Shown: piece after piece, positions 41,101 through 55,702 of the stretch
Layout of the letters: the number at the start of each line of letters is the position of its first letter
How positions within the stretch are numbered: position 1 is the stretch's first letter
Source of the DNA: Luzula sylvatica
Taxonomy: Eukaryota; Streptophyta; Magnoliopsida; Poales; Juncaceae
DNA: 64,000 bases
NCBI GenBank assembly: GCA_946800325.1
Contig: OX326961.1
Coordinates: 6,860,655-6,924,654, forward strand
Reading direction: 5' to 3'
Translations under genes and position numbers: made by a program
Notes under the pieces: model-generated
What the model was told of the DNA's origin: nothing
What the model saw: only the letters and a program-made list of their open reading frames with translations
Databases searched by the model: none

Positions 41101-43040
41101 AAAACAAGATTTTAACGCTTTGAGGAGTTCAAATAACGTGTTTTTAGATCATTTGTATCGTATTTTTTAGTACATAAGTTTTCACCAAATTTCACAAACA
41201 CTAAGAAATTTTGTTTTTCGATTCAAAACAAGATTTTAACGCTTTGAGGAGTTCAAATAACATGGTTTTAGATCATTTGTATCGTATCTTTTACTACATA
41301 ACTTTTTACCAAATTTCACAAACACTAAGAAAGTTTGTTTTTCGATTCAAAACAAGATTTTAACGCTTTGAGGAGCTCAAATAACGTGTTTTTTGATCAT
41401 TGGTATCGTATCTTTTACTACATAACTTTTCACCAAATTGCACAAACGCTAAGAAAGTTTGTTTTTCGATTCAAAACAAGATTTTAACGCTTTGAGGAGT
41501 TCAAATAACGTGTTTTTATATCATTTGTATCGCATCTTTTAGTACATAACTTTTCACCAAATTTCACAAACACTAAGAAAGTTTGTTTTTCGATTCAAAA
41601 CAAGATTTTAACGCTTTGAGGAGTTCAAATAACGTGTTTTTAGATCATTTGTAACGTATTTTTTACTACATAACTTTTCACCAAATTTCACAAACGCTAA
41701 GAAAGTTTGTTTTTCGATTCAAAACAAGATTCTAACGCTTTGAGGAGTTCAAATAACGTGTTTTTAGATCATTTGTATCGTATCTTTTACTACATAACTT
41801 TTCACCAAATTTCACAAACACTGAGAATGTTTGTGTTTCGATTCAAAACAAGATTTTAACGCTTTGAGGAGTTCAAATAACGTGTTTTTAGATCATTTGT
41901 ATCGTATCTTTTAGTAAATAACTTTTCACCAAATTTTACAAACACTAAAAAAGTTTGTTTTTCGTTTCAAAACAAGATTTTAACGCTTTGAGGAGTTCAA
42001 ATAACGTGTTTTTAGATCATTGGTATCGTATCTTTTAGTACATAACTTTTCACCAAATTTCACAAACACTAAGAAAGTTTGTTTTTCGATTCAAAACAAG
42101 ATTTTAACGCTTTGAGGAGTTCAAATAACGTGTTTTTAGATCATTTGTATCGTATCTTTTACTACATAACTTTTCACCAAATTTCACAAACACTAAGAAA
42201 GTTTGTTAATCGATTTCAAAACAAGATTTTAACGCTTTGAGGAGTTCAAATAACGTGTTTTTAGATCATTTGTATCGTATCTTTTACTACATAACTTTTC
42301 ACCAAATTTCACAAACACTAAGAAAGTTTGTTTTTCGATTTCAAAACAAGATTTTAACGCTTTGAGGAGTTCAAATAACGTGTTTTAGATCATTTGTATC
42401 GTATCTTTTAGTACATAACTTTTCACCAAATTTCACAAACACTAAGAAAGTTTGTTTTTCGATTCAAAACAAGATTTTAACGCTTTGAGGAGTTCAAATA
42501 ACATGTTTTTAGATCATTTGTATCGTATCTTTTACTACATAACTTTTCACCAAATTTTACAAACACTAAGAAAGTTTGTTTTTCGATTCAAAACAAGATT
42601 TTAACGCTTTGAGGAGTTCAAATAATGTGTTTTTAGATCATTGGTATCGTATCTTTTAGTACATAATTTTTCACCAAATTTCAAAAACACAAAGAAAGTT
42701 TGTTTTTCGATTCAAAACAAGATTTTAACGCTTTGAGGAGTTCAAATAACGTGTTTTTAGATTATTTGAATCGTATCTTTTAGTACATAACTTTTCACCA
42801 AATTTCACCAACACTAAGAAAGTTTGTTTTTCGATTCAAAACAAGATTTTAACGCTTTGAGGAGTTCAAATAACGTGTTTTTAGATCATTTGTATCGTAT
42901 ATTTTACTACATAACTTTTCACCAAATTTCACAAACACTAAGAAAGTTTGTTTTTCGATTCAAAACAAGATTTTAACGCTTTGAGGAGTTCAAATAACGT
43001 GTTTTTAGATCATTTGTATCGTATATTTTACTACATAACT
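38186..43040 (+). repeat. Second copy of the 40-mer, lacking one monomer
   Basis: Matches 32230-37193 at an offset of 5956 up to about 41450 (aaactctaag at 33751 and 39707), then at 5832 beyond it (gtaacgtatt 124 bases closer). The missing 124 bases are the gtgtataac monomer, which is present in the copies at about 35586, 45514 and 49104. That monomer was therefore deleted here as exactly one repeat unit. Confidence 0.82.
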
Positions 43041-43499
43041 TTTCACCAAATTTCACAAACACTAAGAAAGTTTGTCTTTCGATTCAAAACAAGATTTTAA
43101 CGCTTTGAGGAGTTCAAATAACCTGTTTTTAGATCATTTGTATCGTATCTTTTAGTACATCACTTTTCACCAAATTTCGCAAACACTAAGAAAGTTAGTT
43201 TTTCGATTCAAAACAAGATTTTAACACTTTGAGGAGTTCAAATAACGTGTTTTTAGATCATTTGTATCGTATCTTTAAGTAAATAACTTTTCACCAAATT
43301 TTACAAACACTAAAAAAGTTTGTTTTTCGTTTCAAAACAAGATTTTAACGCTTTGAGGAGTTCAAATAACGTGTTTTTAGATCATTGGTATCGTATCTTT
43401 TAGTACATAACTTTTAACCAAATTTCACAAACACTAAGAAAGTTTGTTTTTCGATTCAAAACAATATTTTAACGCTTTGAGGAGTTCAAATAACGTGTT

Positions 43500-45950
43500 T
43501 TTAGATCATTGGTATCGTATCTTTTACTACATAACTTTTCACCAAATTTCACAAACGCTAAGAAAGTTTGTTTTTCGATTCAAAACAAGATTTTAACGCT
43601 TTGAGGAGTTCAAATAACGTGTTTTTAGATCATTTGTATCGTATCTTTTAGTGCATAACTTTTCACCAAATTTCACAAACACTAAGAAAGTTTGTTTTTC
43701 GATTCAACACAAGATTTTAACGCTTTGAGGAGTTCAAATAACATGTTTTTAGATCATTTGTATCGTATATTTTACTACATAACTTTTCACCAAATTTTAC
43801 GAACACTAAGAAAGTTTGTTTTTCGATTCAAAACAAGATATTAACGCTTTGAGGAGTTCAAATAACATGTTTTTAGATCATTTGTATCGTATCTTTTACT
43901 ACATAAGTTTTCACCAAATTTTACAAACACAAAGAAAGTTAGTTTTTCGATTCAAAACAAGATTTTAACGCTTTGAGGAGTTCAAATAACGTGTTTTTAG
44001 ATCATTTGTATCGTATCTTTTAGTACATAACTTTTCACCAAATTTCACAAACACTAAGAAAGTTTGTTTTTCGATTCAAAACAAGATTTTAACGCTTTGA
44101 GGAGTTCAAATAACATGTTTTTAGATCATTTGTATCGTATCTTTCAGTACATAACTTTTCACCAAATTTCACAAACACTAAGAAAGTTTGTTTTTCGATT
44201 CAAAACAAGATTTTAACGCTTTGAGGAGTTCAAATAACGTGTTTCTAGATCATTTGTATCGTATCTTTCAGTACATAACTTTTCACCAAATTTCACAAAC
44301 ACTAAGAAAGTTTGTTTTTCGATTTCAAAACAAGATTTTAGCGCTTTGAGGAGTTCAAATAACGTGTTTTTAGATCATTTGTATCGTATCTTTTAGTACA
44401 TAACTTTTCACCAAATTTCACAAACACTAAGAAAGTTTGTTTTTCGATTCAAAACAAGATTTTAACGCTTTGAGGAGTTCAAATAACATGTTTTTAGATC
44501 ATTTGTATCGTATTTTTTACTACATAACTTTTCACCAAATTTTACAAAAACTAAGAAAGTTTGTTTTTCGATTCAAAACAAGATTTTAACGCTTTGAGGA
44601 GTTCAAATAACATGTTTTTAGATCATTTGTATCGTATATTTTACTACATAACTTTTCACCAAATTTCACAAACACTAAGAAAGTTTGTCTTTTGATTCAA
44701 AACAAGATTTTAACGCTTTGAGGAGTTCAAATAACGTGTTTTTAGATCATTTGTATCGTATCTTTTAGTGCATAACTTTTCACCAAATTTCACAAACACT
44801 AAGAAAGTTTGTTTTTCGATCCAAAACAAGATTTTAACGCTTTGAGGAGTTCAAATAACGTGTTTTTAGATCATTTGAATCGTATCTTTTAGTACATAAC
44901 TTTTCACCAAATTTCACAAACACTAAGAAAGTTTGTTTTTCGATTCAAAACAAGATTTTAACGCTTTGAGGAGTTCAAATAACGTGTTTTTAGATCATTT
45001 GTATCGTATATTTTACTACATAAATTTTCACCAAATTTCACAAACACTAAGAAAGTTTGTTTTTCGATTCAAAACAAGATTTTAACGCTTTGAGGATTTC
45101 AAATAACGTGTTTTTAGATCATTTGTATCGTATTTTTTAGTACATAAGTTTTCACCAAATTTCACAAACACTAAGAAATTTTGTTTTTCGATTCAAAACA
45201 AGATTTTAACGCTTTGAGGAGTTCAAATAACATGGTTTTAGATCATTTGTATCGTATCTTTTACTACATAACTTTTTACCAAATTTCACAAACACTAAGA
45301 AAGTTTGTTTTTCGATTCAAAACAAGATTTTAACGCTTTGAGGAGCTCAAATAACGTGTTTTTTGATCATTGGTATCGTATCTTTTACTACATAACTTTT
45401 CACCAAATTGCACAAACGCTAAGAAAGTTTGTTTTTCGATTCAAAACAAGATTTTAACGCTTTGAGGAGTTCAAATAACGTGTTTTTAGATCATTTGTAT
45501 CGTATCTTTTAGTGTATAACTTTTCACCAAATTTCACAAACACTAAGAAAGTTTGTTTTTCGATTCAAAACAAGATTTTAACGCTTTGAGGAGTTCAAAT
45601 AACGTGTTTTTATATCATTTGTATCGCATCTTTTAGTACATAACTTTTCACCAAATTTCACAAACACTAAGAAAGTTTGTTTTTCGATTCAAAACAAGAT
45701 TTTAACGCTTTGAGGAGTTCAAATAACGTGTTTTTAGATCATTTGTAACGTATTTTTTACTACATAACTTTTCACCAAATTTCACAAACGCTAAGAAAGT
45801 TTGTTTTTCGATTCAAAACAAGATTCTAACGCTTTGAGGAGTTCAAATAACGTGTTTTTAGATCATTTGTATCGTATCTTTTACTACATAACTTTTCACC
45901 AAATTTCACAAACACTGAGAATGTTTGTGTTTCGATTCAAAACAAGATTT
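43500..45950 (+). repeat. Third partial copy of the 40-mer block
   Basis: Repeats about 39530-41860 at an offset of 3970 (aaagttagttttt at 39966 and 43936), and keeps the gtgtataac monomer (about 45514) lost from the second copy. Private changes include gtttctagatc (about 44243), tttagcgc (about 44340) and cttttgattc (about 44692). Confidence 0.8.
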
Positions 45951-48629
45951 TAACGCTTTGAGGAGTTCAAATAACGTGTTTTTAGATCATTTGTATCGTA
46001 TGTTTTAGTACATAACTTTTCACCAAATTTCACAAACACTAAGAAAGTTTGTTTTTCGATTCAAAACAAGATTTTAACGCTTTGAGGAGTTCAAATAACG
46101 TGTTTTTAGATCATTTGTATCGTATCTTTTACTACATAACTTTTCACCAAATTTCACAAACACTAAGAAAGTTTGTTTTTCGATTCAAAACAAGATTTTA
46201 ACGCTTTGAGGAGTTCAAATAACGTGTTTTTAGATCATTTGTATCGTATATTTTACTACATAACTTTTCACCAAATTTCACAAACACTAAGAAAGTTTAT
46301 TTTCGATTCAAAACAAGATTTTAACGCTTTGAGGAGTTCAAATAACGTGTTTTAAGATCATTTGTATCGTATCTTTCAGTACATAACTTTTCACCAAATT
46401 TCACAAACACTAAGAAAGTTTGTTTTTCGATTCAAAACAAGATTTTTAACGTTTTGAGGAGTTCAAATAACGTGTTTTTAGATCATTTGTATCGTATCTT
46501 TTACTACATAACTTTTCACCAAATTTCACAAACGCTAAGAAAGTTTTTTTTTCGATTCAAAACAAGATTTTAACGCTTTGAGGAGTTCAAATAACGTGTT
46601 TTTAGATCATTTGTATCGTATCTTTTAGTGCATAACTTTTCACCAAATTTCACAAACACTAACAAAGTTTGTTTTTCGATTCAAAACAAGATTTTAACGC
46701 TTTGAGGAGTTCAAATAACGTGTTTTTATATCATTTGTATCGTATCTTTTAGTACATAACTTTTCACCAAATTTCACAAACACTAAGAAAGTTTGTTTTT
46801 CGATTCAAAACAAGATTTTAACTCTTTGAGGAGTTCAAATAACGTGTTTTTAGATCATTTGTATCGTATCTTTTAGTACATAACTTTTCACCAAATTTCA
46901 CAAACACTAAGAAAGTTTGTTTTTCGATTCAAAACAAGATTTTAACGCTTTCAGGAGTTCAAATAATTTGTTTTTAGATCATTTGTATCGTATCTTTCAG
47001 TACATAACTTTTCACCAAATTTCACAAACACTAAGAAAGTTTGTTTTTCGATTCAAAACAAGATTTTAACGCTTTGAGGAGTTCAAATAACGTGTTTTAA
47101 GATCATTTGCATCGTATCTTTCAGTACATAAGTTTTCACCAAATTTTTCAAACACTAAGAAAGTTTGTTTTTCGATCCAAAACAAGATTTTAACGCTTTG
47201 AGGAGTTCAAATAACGTGTTTTTAGATCATTTGTATCGTATCTTTTAGTACATAACTTTTCACCAAATTTCACAAACACTAAGAAAGTTTGTTTTTCGAT
47301 TCAAAACAAGATTTTAACGCTTTGAGGAGTTCAAATAATTTGTTTTTAGATCATTTGTACCGTATCTTTCAGTACATAACTTTTCACCAAATTTCACAAA
47401 CACTAAGAAAGTTTGTTTTTCGATTCAAAACAACATTTTAACGCTTTGAGGAGTTCAAATAACGTGTTTTAAGATCATTTGTATCATATCTTTCAGCACA
47501 TAACTTTTCACCAAATTTCACAAACACTATGAAAGTTTGTTTTTCGATTCAAAACAAGATTTTAACGCTTTGAGGAGTTCAAATAACATGTTTTTAATTC
47601 ATTTGTATCGTATCTTTTACTACATAACTTTTCACCAAATTTCACAAACACTAAGAAAGTTTGTTTTTCGATTCAAAACAACATTTTAACGCTTTGAGGA
47701 GTTCAAATAACGTGTTTTTAGATCATTGGTATCGTATCTTTTACTACATAACTTTTCACCAAATTTCACAAACGCTAAGAAAGTTTGTTTTTCGATTCAA
47801 AACAAGATTTTAACGCTTTGAGGAGTTCAAATAACGTGTTTTTAGTTCATTTGTATTGTATCTTTTAGTGCATAACTTTTCACCAAATTTCACAAACACT
47901 AAGAAAGTTTGTTTTTCGATTCAAAACAAGATTTTAACGCTTTGAGGAGTTCAAATAACGTGTTTTTAGATCATTTGTATCGAATCTTTTACTACATAAC
48001 TTTTCACCAAATTTTACAAACACTAAAAAAGATTGTTTTTCGATTCAAAACAAGATTTTAACGCTTTGAGGAGTTCAAATAACGTGTTTTTAGATCATTG
48101 GTATCGTATCTTTTAGTACATAACTTTTAACCAAATTGCACAAACGCTAAGAAAGTTTGTTTTTCGATTCAAAACAAGATTTTAACGCTTTGAGGAGTTC
48201 AAATAACATGTTTTTAGATCATTTGTATCGTATCTTTTACTACATAACTTTTCACCAAATTTCACAAACGCTAAGAAAGTTTGTTTTTCGATTCAAAACA
48301 AGATTTTACCGCTTTGAGGAGTTCAAATAACGTGTTTTTAGATCATTTTTATTGTATCTTTTACTACATAACTTTTCACCAAATTTCACAAACACTGAGA
48401 ATGTTTGTGTTTCGATTCAAAACAAGATTTTTTGAGGAGTTCAAATAACGTGTATTTAGATCATTTGTATCGTATGTTTTAGTACATAACTTTTCACCAA
48501 ATTTCACAGACACTAAGAAAGTTTGTTTTTCGATTCAAAACAAGATTTTAACGCTTTGAGGAGTTCAAATAACGTGTTTTTAGATCATTTGTATCGTATC
48601 TTTTACTACATAACTTTTCACCAAATTTC
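45040..48629 (+). repeat. 29-mer tandem duplication, copy 1 (3590 bp)
   Basis: Every mark followed here recurs 3590 bases later: gaggatttc at 45092 and 48682, gtaacgtatt at 45747 and 49337, and the shortened gtttattttcg near 46300 and 49890. The offset equals 29 x 124 minus six, explained by one -1, one +1 and one -6 indel (the gattttttgaggag monomer near 48430). A chance 60-codon reading frame at 46173-46355 spans the shortened monomer and is not a gene. Confidence 0.88.
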
Positions 48630-51600
48630 ACAAACACTAAGAAAGTTTGTTTTTCGATTCAAAACAAGATTTTAACGCTTTGAGGATTTCAAATAACGTG
48701 TTTTTAGATCATTTGTATCGTATTTTTTAGTACATAAGTTTTCACCAAATTTCACAAACACTAAGAAATTTTGTTTTTCGATTCAAAACAAGATTTTAAC
48801 GCTTTGAGGAGTTCAAATAACATGGTTTTAGATCATTTGTATCGTATCTTTTACTACATAACTTTTTACCAAATTTCACAAACACTAAGAAAGTTTGTTT
48901 TTCGATTCAAAACAAGATTTTAACGCTTTGAGGAGCTCAAATAACGTGTTTTTTGATCATTGGTATCGTATCTTTTACTACATAACTTTTCACCAAATTG
49001 CACAAACGCTAAGAAAGTTTGTTTTTCGATTCAAAACAAGATTTTAACGCTTTGAGGAGTTCAAATAACGTGTTTTTAGATCATTTGTATCGTATCTTTT
49101 AGTGTATAACTTTTCACCAAATTTCACAAACACTAAGAAAGTTTGTTTTTCGATTCAAAACAAGATTTTAACGCTTTGAGGAGTTCAAATAACGTGTTTT
49201 TATATCATTTGTATCGCATCTTTTAGTACATAACTTTTCACCAAATTTCACAAACACTAAGAAAGTTTGTTTTTCGATTCAAAACAAGATTTTAACGCTT
49301 TGAGGAGTTCAAATAACGTGTTTTTAGATCATTTGTAACGTATTTTTTACTACATAACTTTTCACCAAATTTCACAAACGCTAAGAAAGTTTGTTTTTCG
49401 ATTCAAAACAAGATTCTAACGCTTTGAGGAGTTCAAATAACGTGTTTTTAGATCATTTGTATCGTATCTTTTACTACATAACTTTTCACCAAATTTCACA
49501 AACACTGAGAATGTTTGTGTTTCGATTCAAAACAAGATTTTAACGCTTTGAGGAGTTCAAATAACGTGTTTTTAGATCATTTGTATCGTATGTTTTAGTA
49601 CATAACTTTTCACCAAATTTCACAAACACTAAGAAAGTTTGTTTTTCGATTCAAAACAAGATTTTAACGCTTTGAGGAGTTCAAATAACGTGTTTTTAGA
49701 TCATTTGTATCGTATCTTTTACTACATAACTTTTCACCAAATTTCACAAACACTAAGAAAGTTTGTTTTTCGATTCAAAACAAGATTTTAACGCTTTGAG
49801 GAGTTCAAATAACGTGTTTTTAGATCATTTGTATCGTATATTTTACTACATAACTTTTCACCAAATTTCACAAACACTAAGAAAGTTTATTTTCGATTCA
49901 AAACAAGATTTTAACGCTTTGAGGAGTTCAAATAACGTGTTTTAAGATCATTTGTATCGTATCTTTCAGTACATAACTTTTCACCAAATTTCACAAACAC
50001 TAAGAAAGTTTGTTTTTCGATTCAAAACAAGATTTTTAACGTTTTGAGGAGTTCAAATAACGTGTTTTTAGATCATTTGTATCGTATCTTTTACTACATA
50101 ACTTTTCACCAAATTTCACAAACGCTAAGAAAGTTTTTTTTTCGATTCAAAACAAGATTTTAACGCTTTGAGGAGTTCAAATAACGTGTTTTTAGATCAT
50201 TTGTATCGTATCTTTTAGTGCATAACTTTTCACCAAATTTCACAAACACTAACAAAGTTTGTTTTTCGATTCAAAACAAGATTTTAACGCTTTGAGGAGT
50301 TCAAATAACGTGTTTTTATATCATTTGTATCGTATCTTTTAGTACATAACTTTTCACCAAATTTCACAAACACTAAGAAAGTTTGTTTTTCGATTCAAAA
50401 CAAGATTTTAACTCTTTGAGGAGTTCAAATAACGTGTTTTTAGATCATTTGTATCGTATCTTTTAGTACATAACTTTTCACCAAATTTCACAAACACTAA
50501 GAAAGTTTGTTTTTCGATTCAAAACAAGATTTTAACGCTTTCAGGAGTTCAAATAATTTGTTTTTAGATCATTTGTATCGTATCTTTCAGTACATAACTT
50601 TTCACCAAATTTCACAAACACTAAGAAAGTTTGTTTTTCGATTCAAAACAAGATTTTAACGCTTTGAGGAGTTCAAATAACGTGTTTTAAGATCATTTGC
50701 ATCGTATCTTTCAGTACATAAGTTTTCACCAAATTTTACAAACACTAAGAAAGTTTGTTTTTCGATCCAAAACAAGATTTTAACGCTTTGAGGAGTTCAA
50801 ATAACGTGTTTTTAGATCATTTGTATCGTATCTTTTAGTACATAACTTTTCACCAAATTTCACAAACACTAAGAAAGTTTGTTTTTCGATTCAAAACAAG
50901 ATTTTAACGCTTTGAGGAGTTCAAATAATTTGTTTTTAGATCATTTGTACCGTATCTTTCAGTACATAACTTTTCACCAAATTTCACAAACACTAAGAAA
51001 GTTTGTTTTTCGATTCAAAACAACATTTTAACGCTTTGAGGAGTTCAAATAACGTGTTTTAAGATCATTTGTATCATATCTTTCAGCACATAACTTTTCA
51101 CCAAATTTCACAAACACTATGAAAGTTTGTTTTTCGATTCAAAACAAGATTTTAACGCTTTGAGGAGTTCAAATAACGTGTTTTTAATTCATTTGTATCG
51201 TATCTTTTACTACATAACTTTTCACCAAATTTCACAAACACTAAGAAAGTTTGTTTTTCGATTCAAAACAACATTTTAACGCTTTGAGGAGTTCAAATAA
51301 CGTGTTTTTAGATCATTGGTATCGTATCTTTTACTACATAACTTTTCACCAAATTTCACAAACGCTAAGAAAGTTTGTTTTTCGATTCAAAACAAGATTT
51401 TAACGCTTTGAGGAGTTCAAATAACGTGTTTTTAGTTCATTTGTATTGTATCTTTTAGTGCATAACTTTTCACCAAATTTCACAAACACTAAGAAAGTTT
51501 GTTTTTCGATTCAAAACAAGATTTTAACGCTTTGAGGAGTTCAAATAACGTGTTTTTAGATCATTTGTATCGAATCTTTTACTACATAACTTTTCACCAA

Positions 51601-52219
51601 ATTTTACAAACACTAAAAAAGATTGTTTTTCGATTCAAAACAAGATTTTAACGCTTTGAGGAGTTCAAATAACGTGTTTTTAGATCATTGGTATCGTATC
51701 TTTTAGTACATAACTTTTAACCAAATTGCACAAACGCTAAGAAAGTTTGTTTTTCGATTCAAAACAAGATTTTAACGCTTTGAGGAGTTCAAATAACATG
51801 TTTTTAGATCATTTGTATCGTATCTTTTACTACATAACTTTTCACCAAATTTCACAAACGCTAAGAAAGTTTGTTTTTCGATTCAAAACAAGATTTTACC
51901 GCTTTGAGGAGTTCAAATAACGTGTTTTTAGATCATTTTTATTGTATCTTTTACTACATAATTTTTCACCAAATTTCACAAACACTGAGAATGTTTGTGT
52001 TTCGATTCAAAACAAGATTTTTTGAGGAGTTCAAATAACGTGTATTTAGATCATTTGTATCGTATGTTTTAGTACATAACTTTTCACCAAATTTCACAGA
52101 CACTAAGAAAGTTTGTTTTACGATTCAAAACAAGATTTTAACGCTTTGAGGAGTTCAAATAACGTGTTTTTAGATCATTTGTATCGTATCTTTTACTACA
52201 TAACTTTTCACCAAATTTC
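48630..52219 (+). repeat. 29-mer tandem duplication, copy 2 (3590 bp)
   Basis: Directly abuts copy 1. About four differences were seen by eye across 3.6 kb: tttttcaaacac (47143) versus ttttacaaacac, aacatg (about 47587) versus aacgtg, cataactttt versus cataattttt (about 51961), and gtttttcg versus gttttacg (about 52120). That is near 99.9% identity, so the doubling is recent. Confidence 0.88.
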
Positions 52220-52224
52220 ACAAA

Positions 52225-53963
52225 CACTAAGAAAGTTTTTTTTTCGATTCAAAAAAAGATTTTAACGATTTGAGGAGTTCAAATAACGTGTTTTTAATTC
52301 ATTTGTATCGTATCTTTTATTACATAACTTTTCACCAAATTTCACAAACACTAAGAAAGTTTATTTTTCGATTCAAAACAAGATTTTAACGCTTTGAGGA
52401 GTTCAAATAACGTGTTTTTAGATCATTTGTATCGTATCTTTTAGTACATAACTTTTCACCAAATTTCACAAACACTAAGAAAGTTTTTTTTTCGATTCAA
52501 AACAAGATTTTAACGCTTTGAGAAGTTCAAATAACGTGTTTTTAGATCATTTGTATCGTATCTTTTTGTACATAACTTTTCACCAAATTTCACAAACACT
52601 AAGATAGTTTGTTTTTCGATTTCAAAACAAGATTTTAACGCTTTGAGGAGTTCAAATAACGTGTTTTTAGATCATTTGTATCGTATCTTTTAGTACATAA
52701 CTTTCCACCAAATTTCACAAACACAAAGAAAGTTTGTTTTTCGATTTCAAAACAAGATTTTAACGCTTTGAGGAGTTCAATTAACGTGTTTTTAGATCAT
52801 TTGTATCGAATCTTTTTACTACATAACTTTTCACCAAATTTCACAAACACTAAGAAAGTTTGTTTTTCGATTCAAAACAAGATTTTAACGCTTTGAGGAG
52901 TTCAAATAACGTGTTTTTATATCATTTGTATGGTATGTTTTAGTACATAACTTTTCACCAAATTTCACAAACACTAAGAAAGTTTGTTTTTCGATTCAAA
53001 AAAGATTTTAACGCTTTGAGGAGTTCAAATAATGTGTTTTTAGATCATTTGTATCGTATCTTTTACTACATAACTTTTCACCAAATTTCACAAACACTAA
53101 GAAAGTTTATTTTTCGATTCAAAACAAGATTTTAACGCTTTGAGGAGTTCAAATAACGTGTTTTTAGATAATTTGTATCGTATCTTTTACTACATAACTT
53201 TTCACCAAATTTCACAAACACTAAGAAAGTTTGTTTTTCGATTCAAAACAAGATTTTAACGCTTTGAGGAGTTCAAATAACGTGTTTTTTGATCATTTGT
53301 ATCGTATCTTGTAGTACATAACTTTTCACCAAATTTCACAAACACTAAGAAAGTTTGTTTTTCGATTCAAAACAAGATTTTAACGCTTTGAGGAGTTCAA
53401 ATAACTTGTTTTAAGATTATTTGTATCGTATCTTTCAGTACATAACTTTTCTCCAAATTTCACAAACACTATGAAAGTTTGTTTTTCGATTCAAAACAAG
53501 ATTTTAACGCTTTGAGGAGTTCAAATAACGTGTTTTTAGATCATTTGTATCGAATCTTTTTACTACATAACTTTTCACCAAATTTCACAAACACTAAGAA
53601 AGTTTGTTTTTCGATTCAAAACAAGATTTTAACGCTTTGAGGAGTTCAAATAACGTGTTTTTAGATCATTTGTATCGTATGTTTTAGTACATAACTTTTC
53701 ACCAAATTTCACAAACGCTAAGAAAGTTTGTTTATCGATTCAAAACAAGATTTTAACGCTTTGAGGAGTTCAAATAACGTGTTTTTAGATCATTTGTATC
53801 GTATCTTTTACTACATAACTTTTCACCAAATTTCACAAACGCTAAGAAAGTTTGTTTTTCGATTCAAAACAAGATTTTAACGCTTTGAGGAGTTCAAATA
53901 ACGTGTTTTTAGATCATTTGTATCGTATCTTTTACTACATAACTTTTCACCAAATTTCACAAA
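52225..53963 (+). repeat. 14-mer tandem duplication, copy 1 (1739 bp)
   Basis: The tttttaattc mark at about 52291 and the acttgttttaag mark at 53404 recur 1739 bases later (54030 and 55143). The offset is 14 x 124 plus three. The block starts with a monomer containing gttttttttttcg-like T expansion and aaaaaaag. Confidence 0.85.
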
Positions 53964-55702
53964 CACTAAGAAAGTTTTTTTTTCGATTCAAAAAAAGATT
54001 TTAACGATTTGAGGAGTTCAAATAACGTGTTTTTAATTCATTTGTATCGTATCTTTTATTACATAACTTTTCACCAAATTTCACAAACACTAAGAAAGTT
54101 TATTTTTCGATTCAAAACAAGATTTTAACGCTTTGAGGAGTTCAAATAACGTGTTTTTAGATCATTTGTATCGTATCTTTTAGTACATAACTTTTCACCA
54201 AATTTCACAAACACTAAGAAAGTTTTTTTTTCGATTCAAAACAAGATTTTAACGCTTTGAGAAGTTCAAATAACGTGTTTTTAGATCATTTGTATCGTAT
54301 CTTTTTGTACATAACTTTTCACCAAATTTCACAAACACTAAGATAGTTTGTTTTTCGATTTCAAAACAAGATTTTAACGCTTTGAGGAGTTCAAATAACG
54401 TGTTTTTAGATCATTTGTATCGTATCTTTTAGTACATAACTTTCCACCAAATTTCACAAACACAAAGAAAGTTTGTTTTTCGATTTCAAAACAAGATTTT
54501 AACGCTTTGAGGAGTTCAATTAACGTGTTTTTAGATCATTTGTATCGAATCTTTTTACTACATAACTTTTCACCAAATTTCACAAACACTAAGAAAGTTT
54601 GTTTTTCGATTCAAAACAAGATTTTAACGCTTTGAGGAGTTCAAATAACGTGTTTTTATATCATTTGTATGGTATGTTTTAGTACATAACTTTTCACCAA
54701 ATTTCACAAACACTAAGAAAGTTTGTTTTTCGATTCAAAAAAGATTTTAACGCTTTGAGGAGTTCAAATAATGTGTTTTTAGATCATTTGTATCGTATCT
54801 TTTACTACATAACTTTTCACCAAATTTCACAAACACTAAGAAAGTTTATTTTTCGATTCAAAACAAGATTTTAACGCTTTGAGGAGTTCAAATAACGTGT
54901 TTTTAGATAATTTGTATCGTATCTTTTACTACATAACTTTTCACCAAATTTCACAAACACTAAGAAAGTTTGTTTTTCGATTCAAAACAAGATTTTAACG
55001 CTTTGAGGAGTTCAAATAACGTGTTTTTAGATCATTTGTATCGTATCTTGTAGTACATAACTTTTCACCAAATTTCACAAACACTAAGAAAGTTTGTTTT
55101 TCGATTCAAAACAAGATTTTAACGCTTTGAGGAGTTCAAATAACTTGTTTTAAGATTATTTGTATCGTATCTTTCAGTACATAACTTTTCTCCAAATTTC
55201 ACAAACACTATGAAAGTTTGTTTTTCGATTCAAAACAAGATTTTAACGCTTTGAGGAGTTCAAATAACGTGTTTTTAGATCATTTGTATCGAATCTTTTT
55301 ACTACATAACTTTTCACCAAATTTCACAAACACTAAGAAAGTTTGTTTTTCGATTCAAAACAAGATTTTAACGCTTTGAGGAGTTCAAATAACGTGTTTT
55401 TAGATCATTTGTATCGTATGTTTTAGTACATAACTTTTCACCAAATTTCACAAACGCTAAGAAAGTTTGTTTATCGATTCAAAACAAGATTTTAACGCTT
55501 TGAGGAGTTCAAATAACGTGTTTTTAGATCATTTGTATCGTATCTTTTACTACATAACTTTTCACCAAATTTCACAAACGCTAAGAAAGTTTGTTTTTCG
55601 ATTCAAAACAAGATTTTAACGCTTTGAGGAGTTCAAATAACGTGTTTTTAGATCATTTGTATCGTATCTTTTACTGCATAACTTTTCACCAAATTTCACA
55701 AA
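53964..55702 (+). repeat. 14-mer tandem duplication, copy 2 (1739 bp)
   Basis: Abuts copy 1 and repeats its variant order. Differences seen include gtttttagatc (about 55023) where copy 1 has gttttttgatc (about 53284), and the tail actgcataac (about 55674) where copy 1 has actacataac. Its right part also belongs to the 22-mer duplication. Confidence 0.82.

Noticed and set aside
46173..46355. 60-codon open frame in the satellite, duplicated at 49763-49945
   Set aside because: It is created by the one-base-short gtttattttcg monomer. The second copy exists only because the whole 3590-bp block was doubled.
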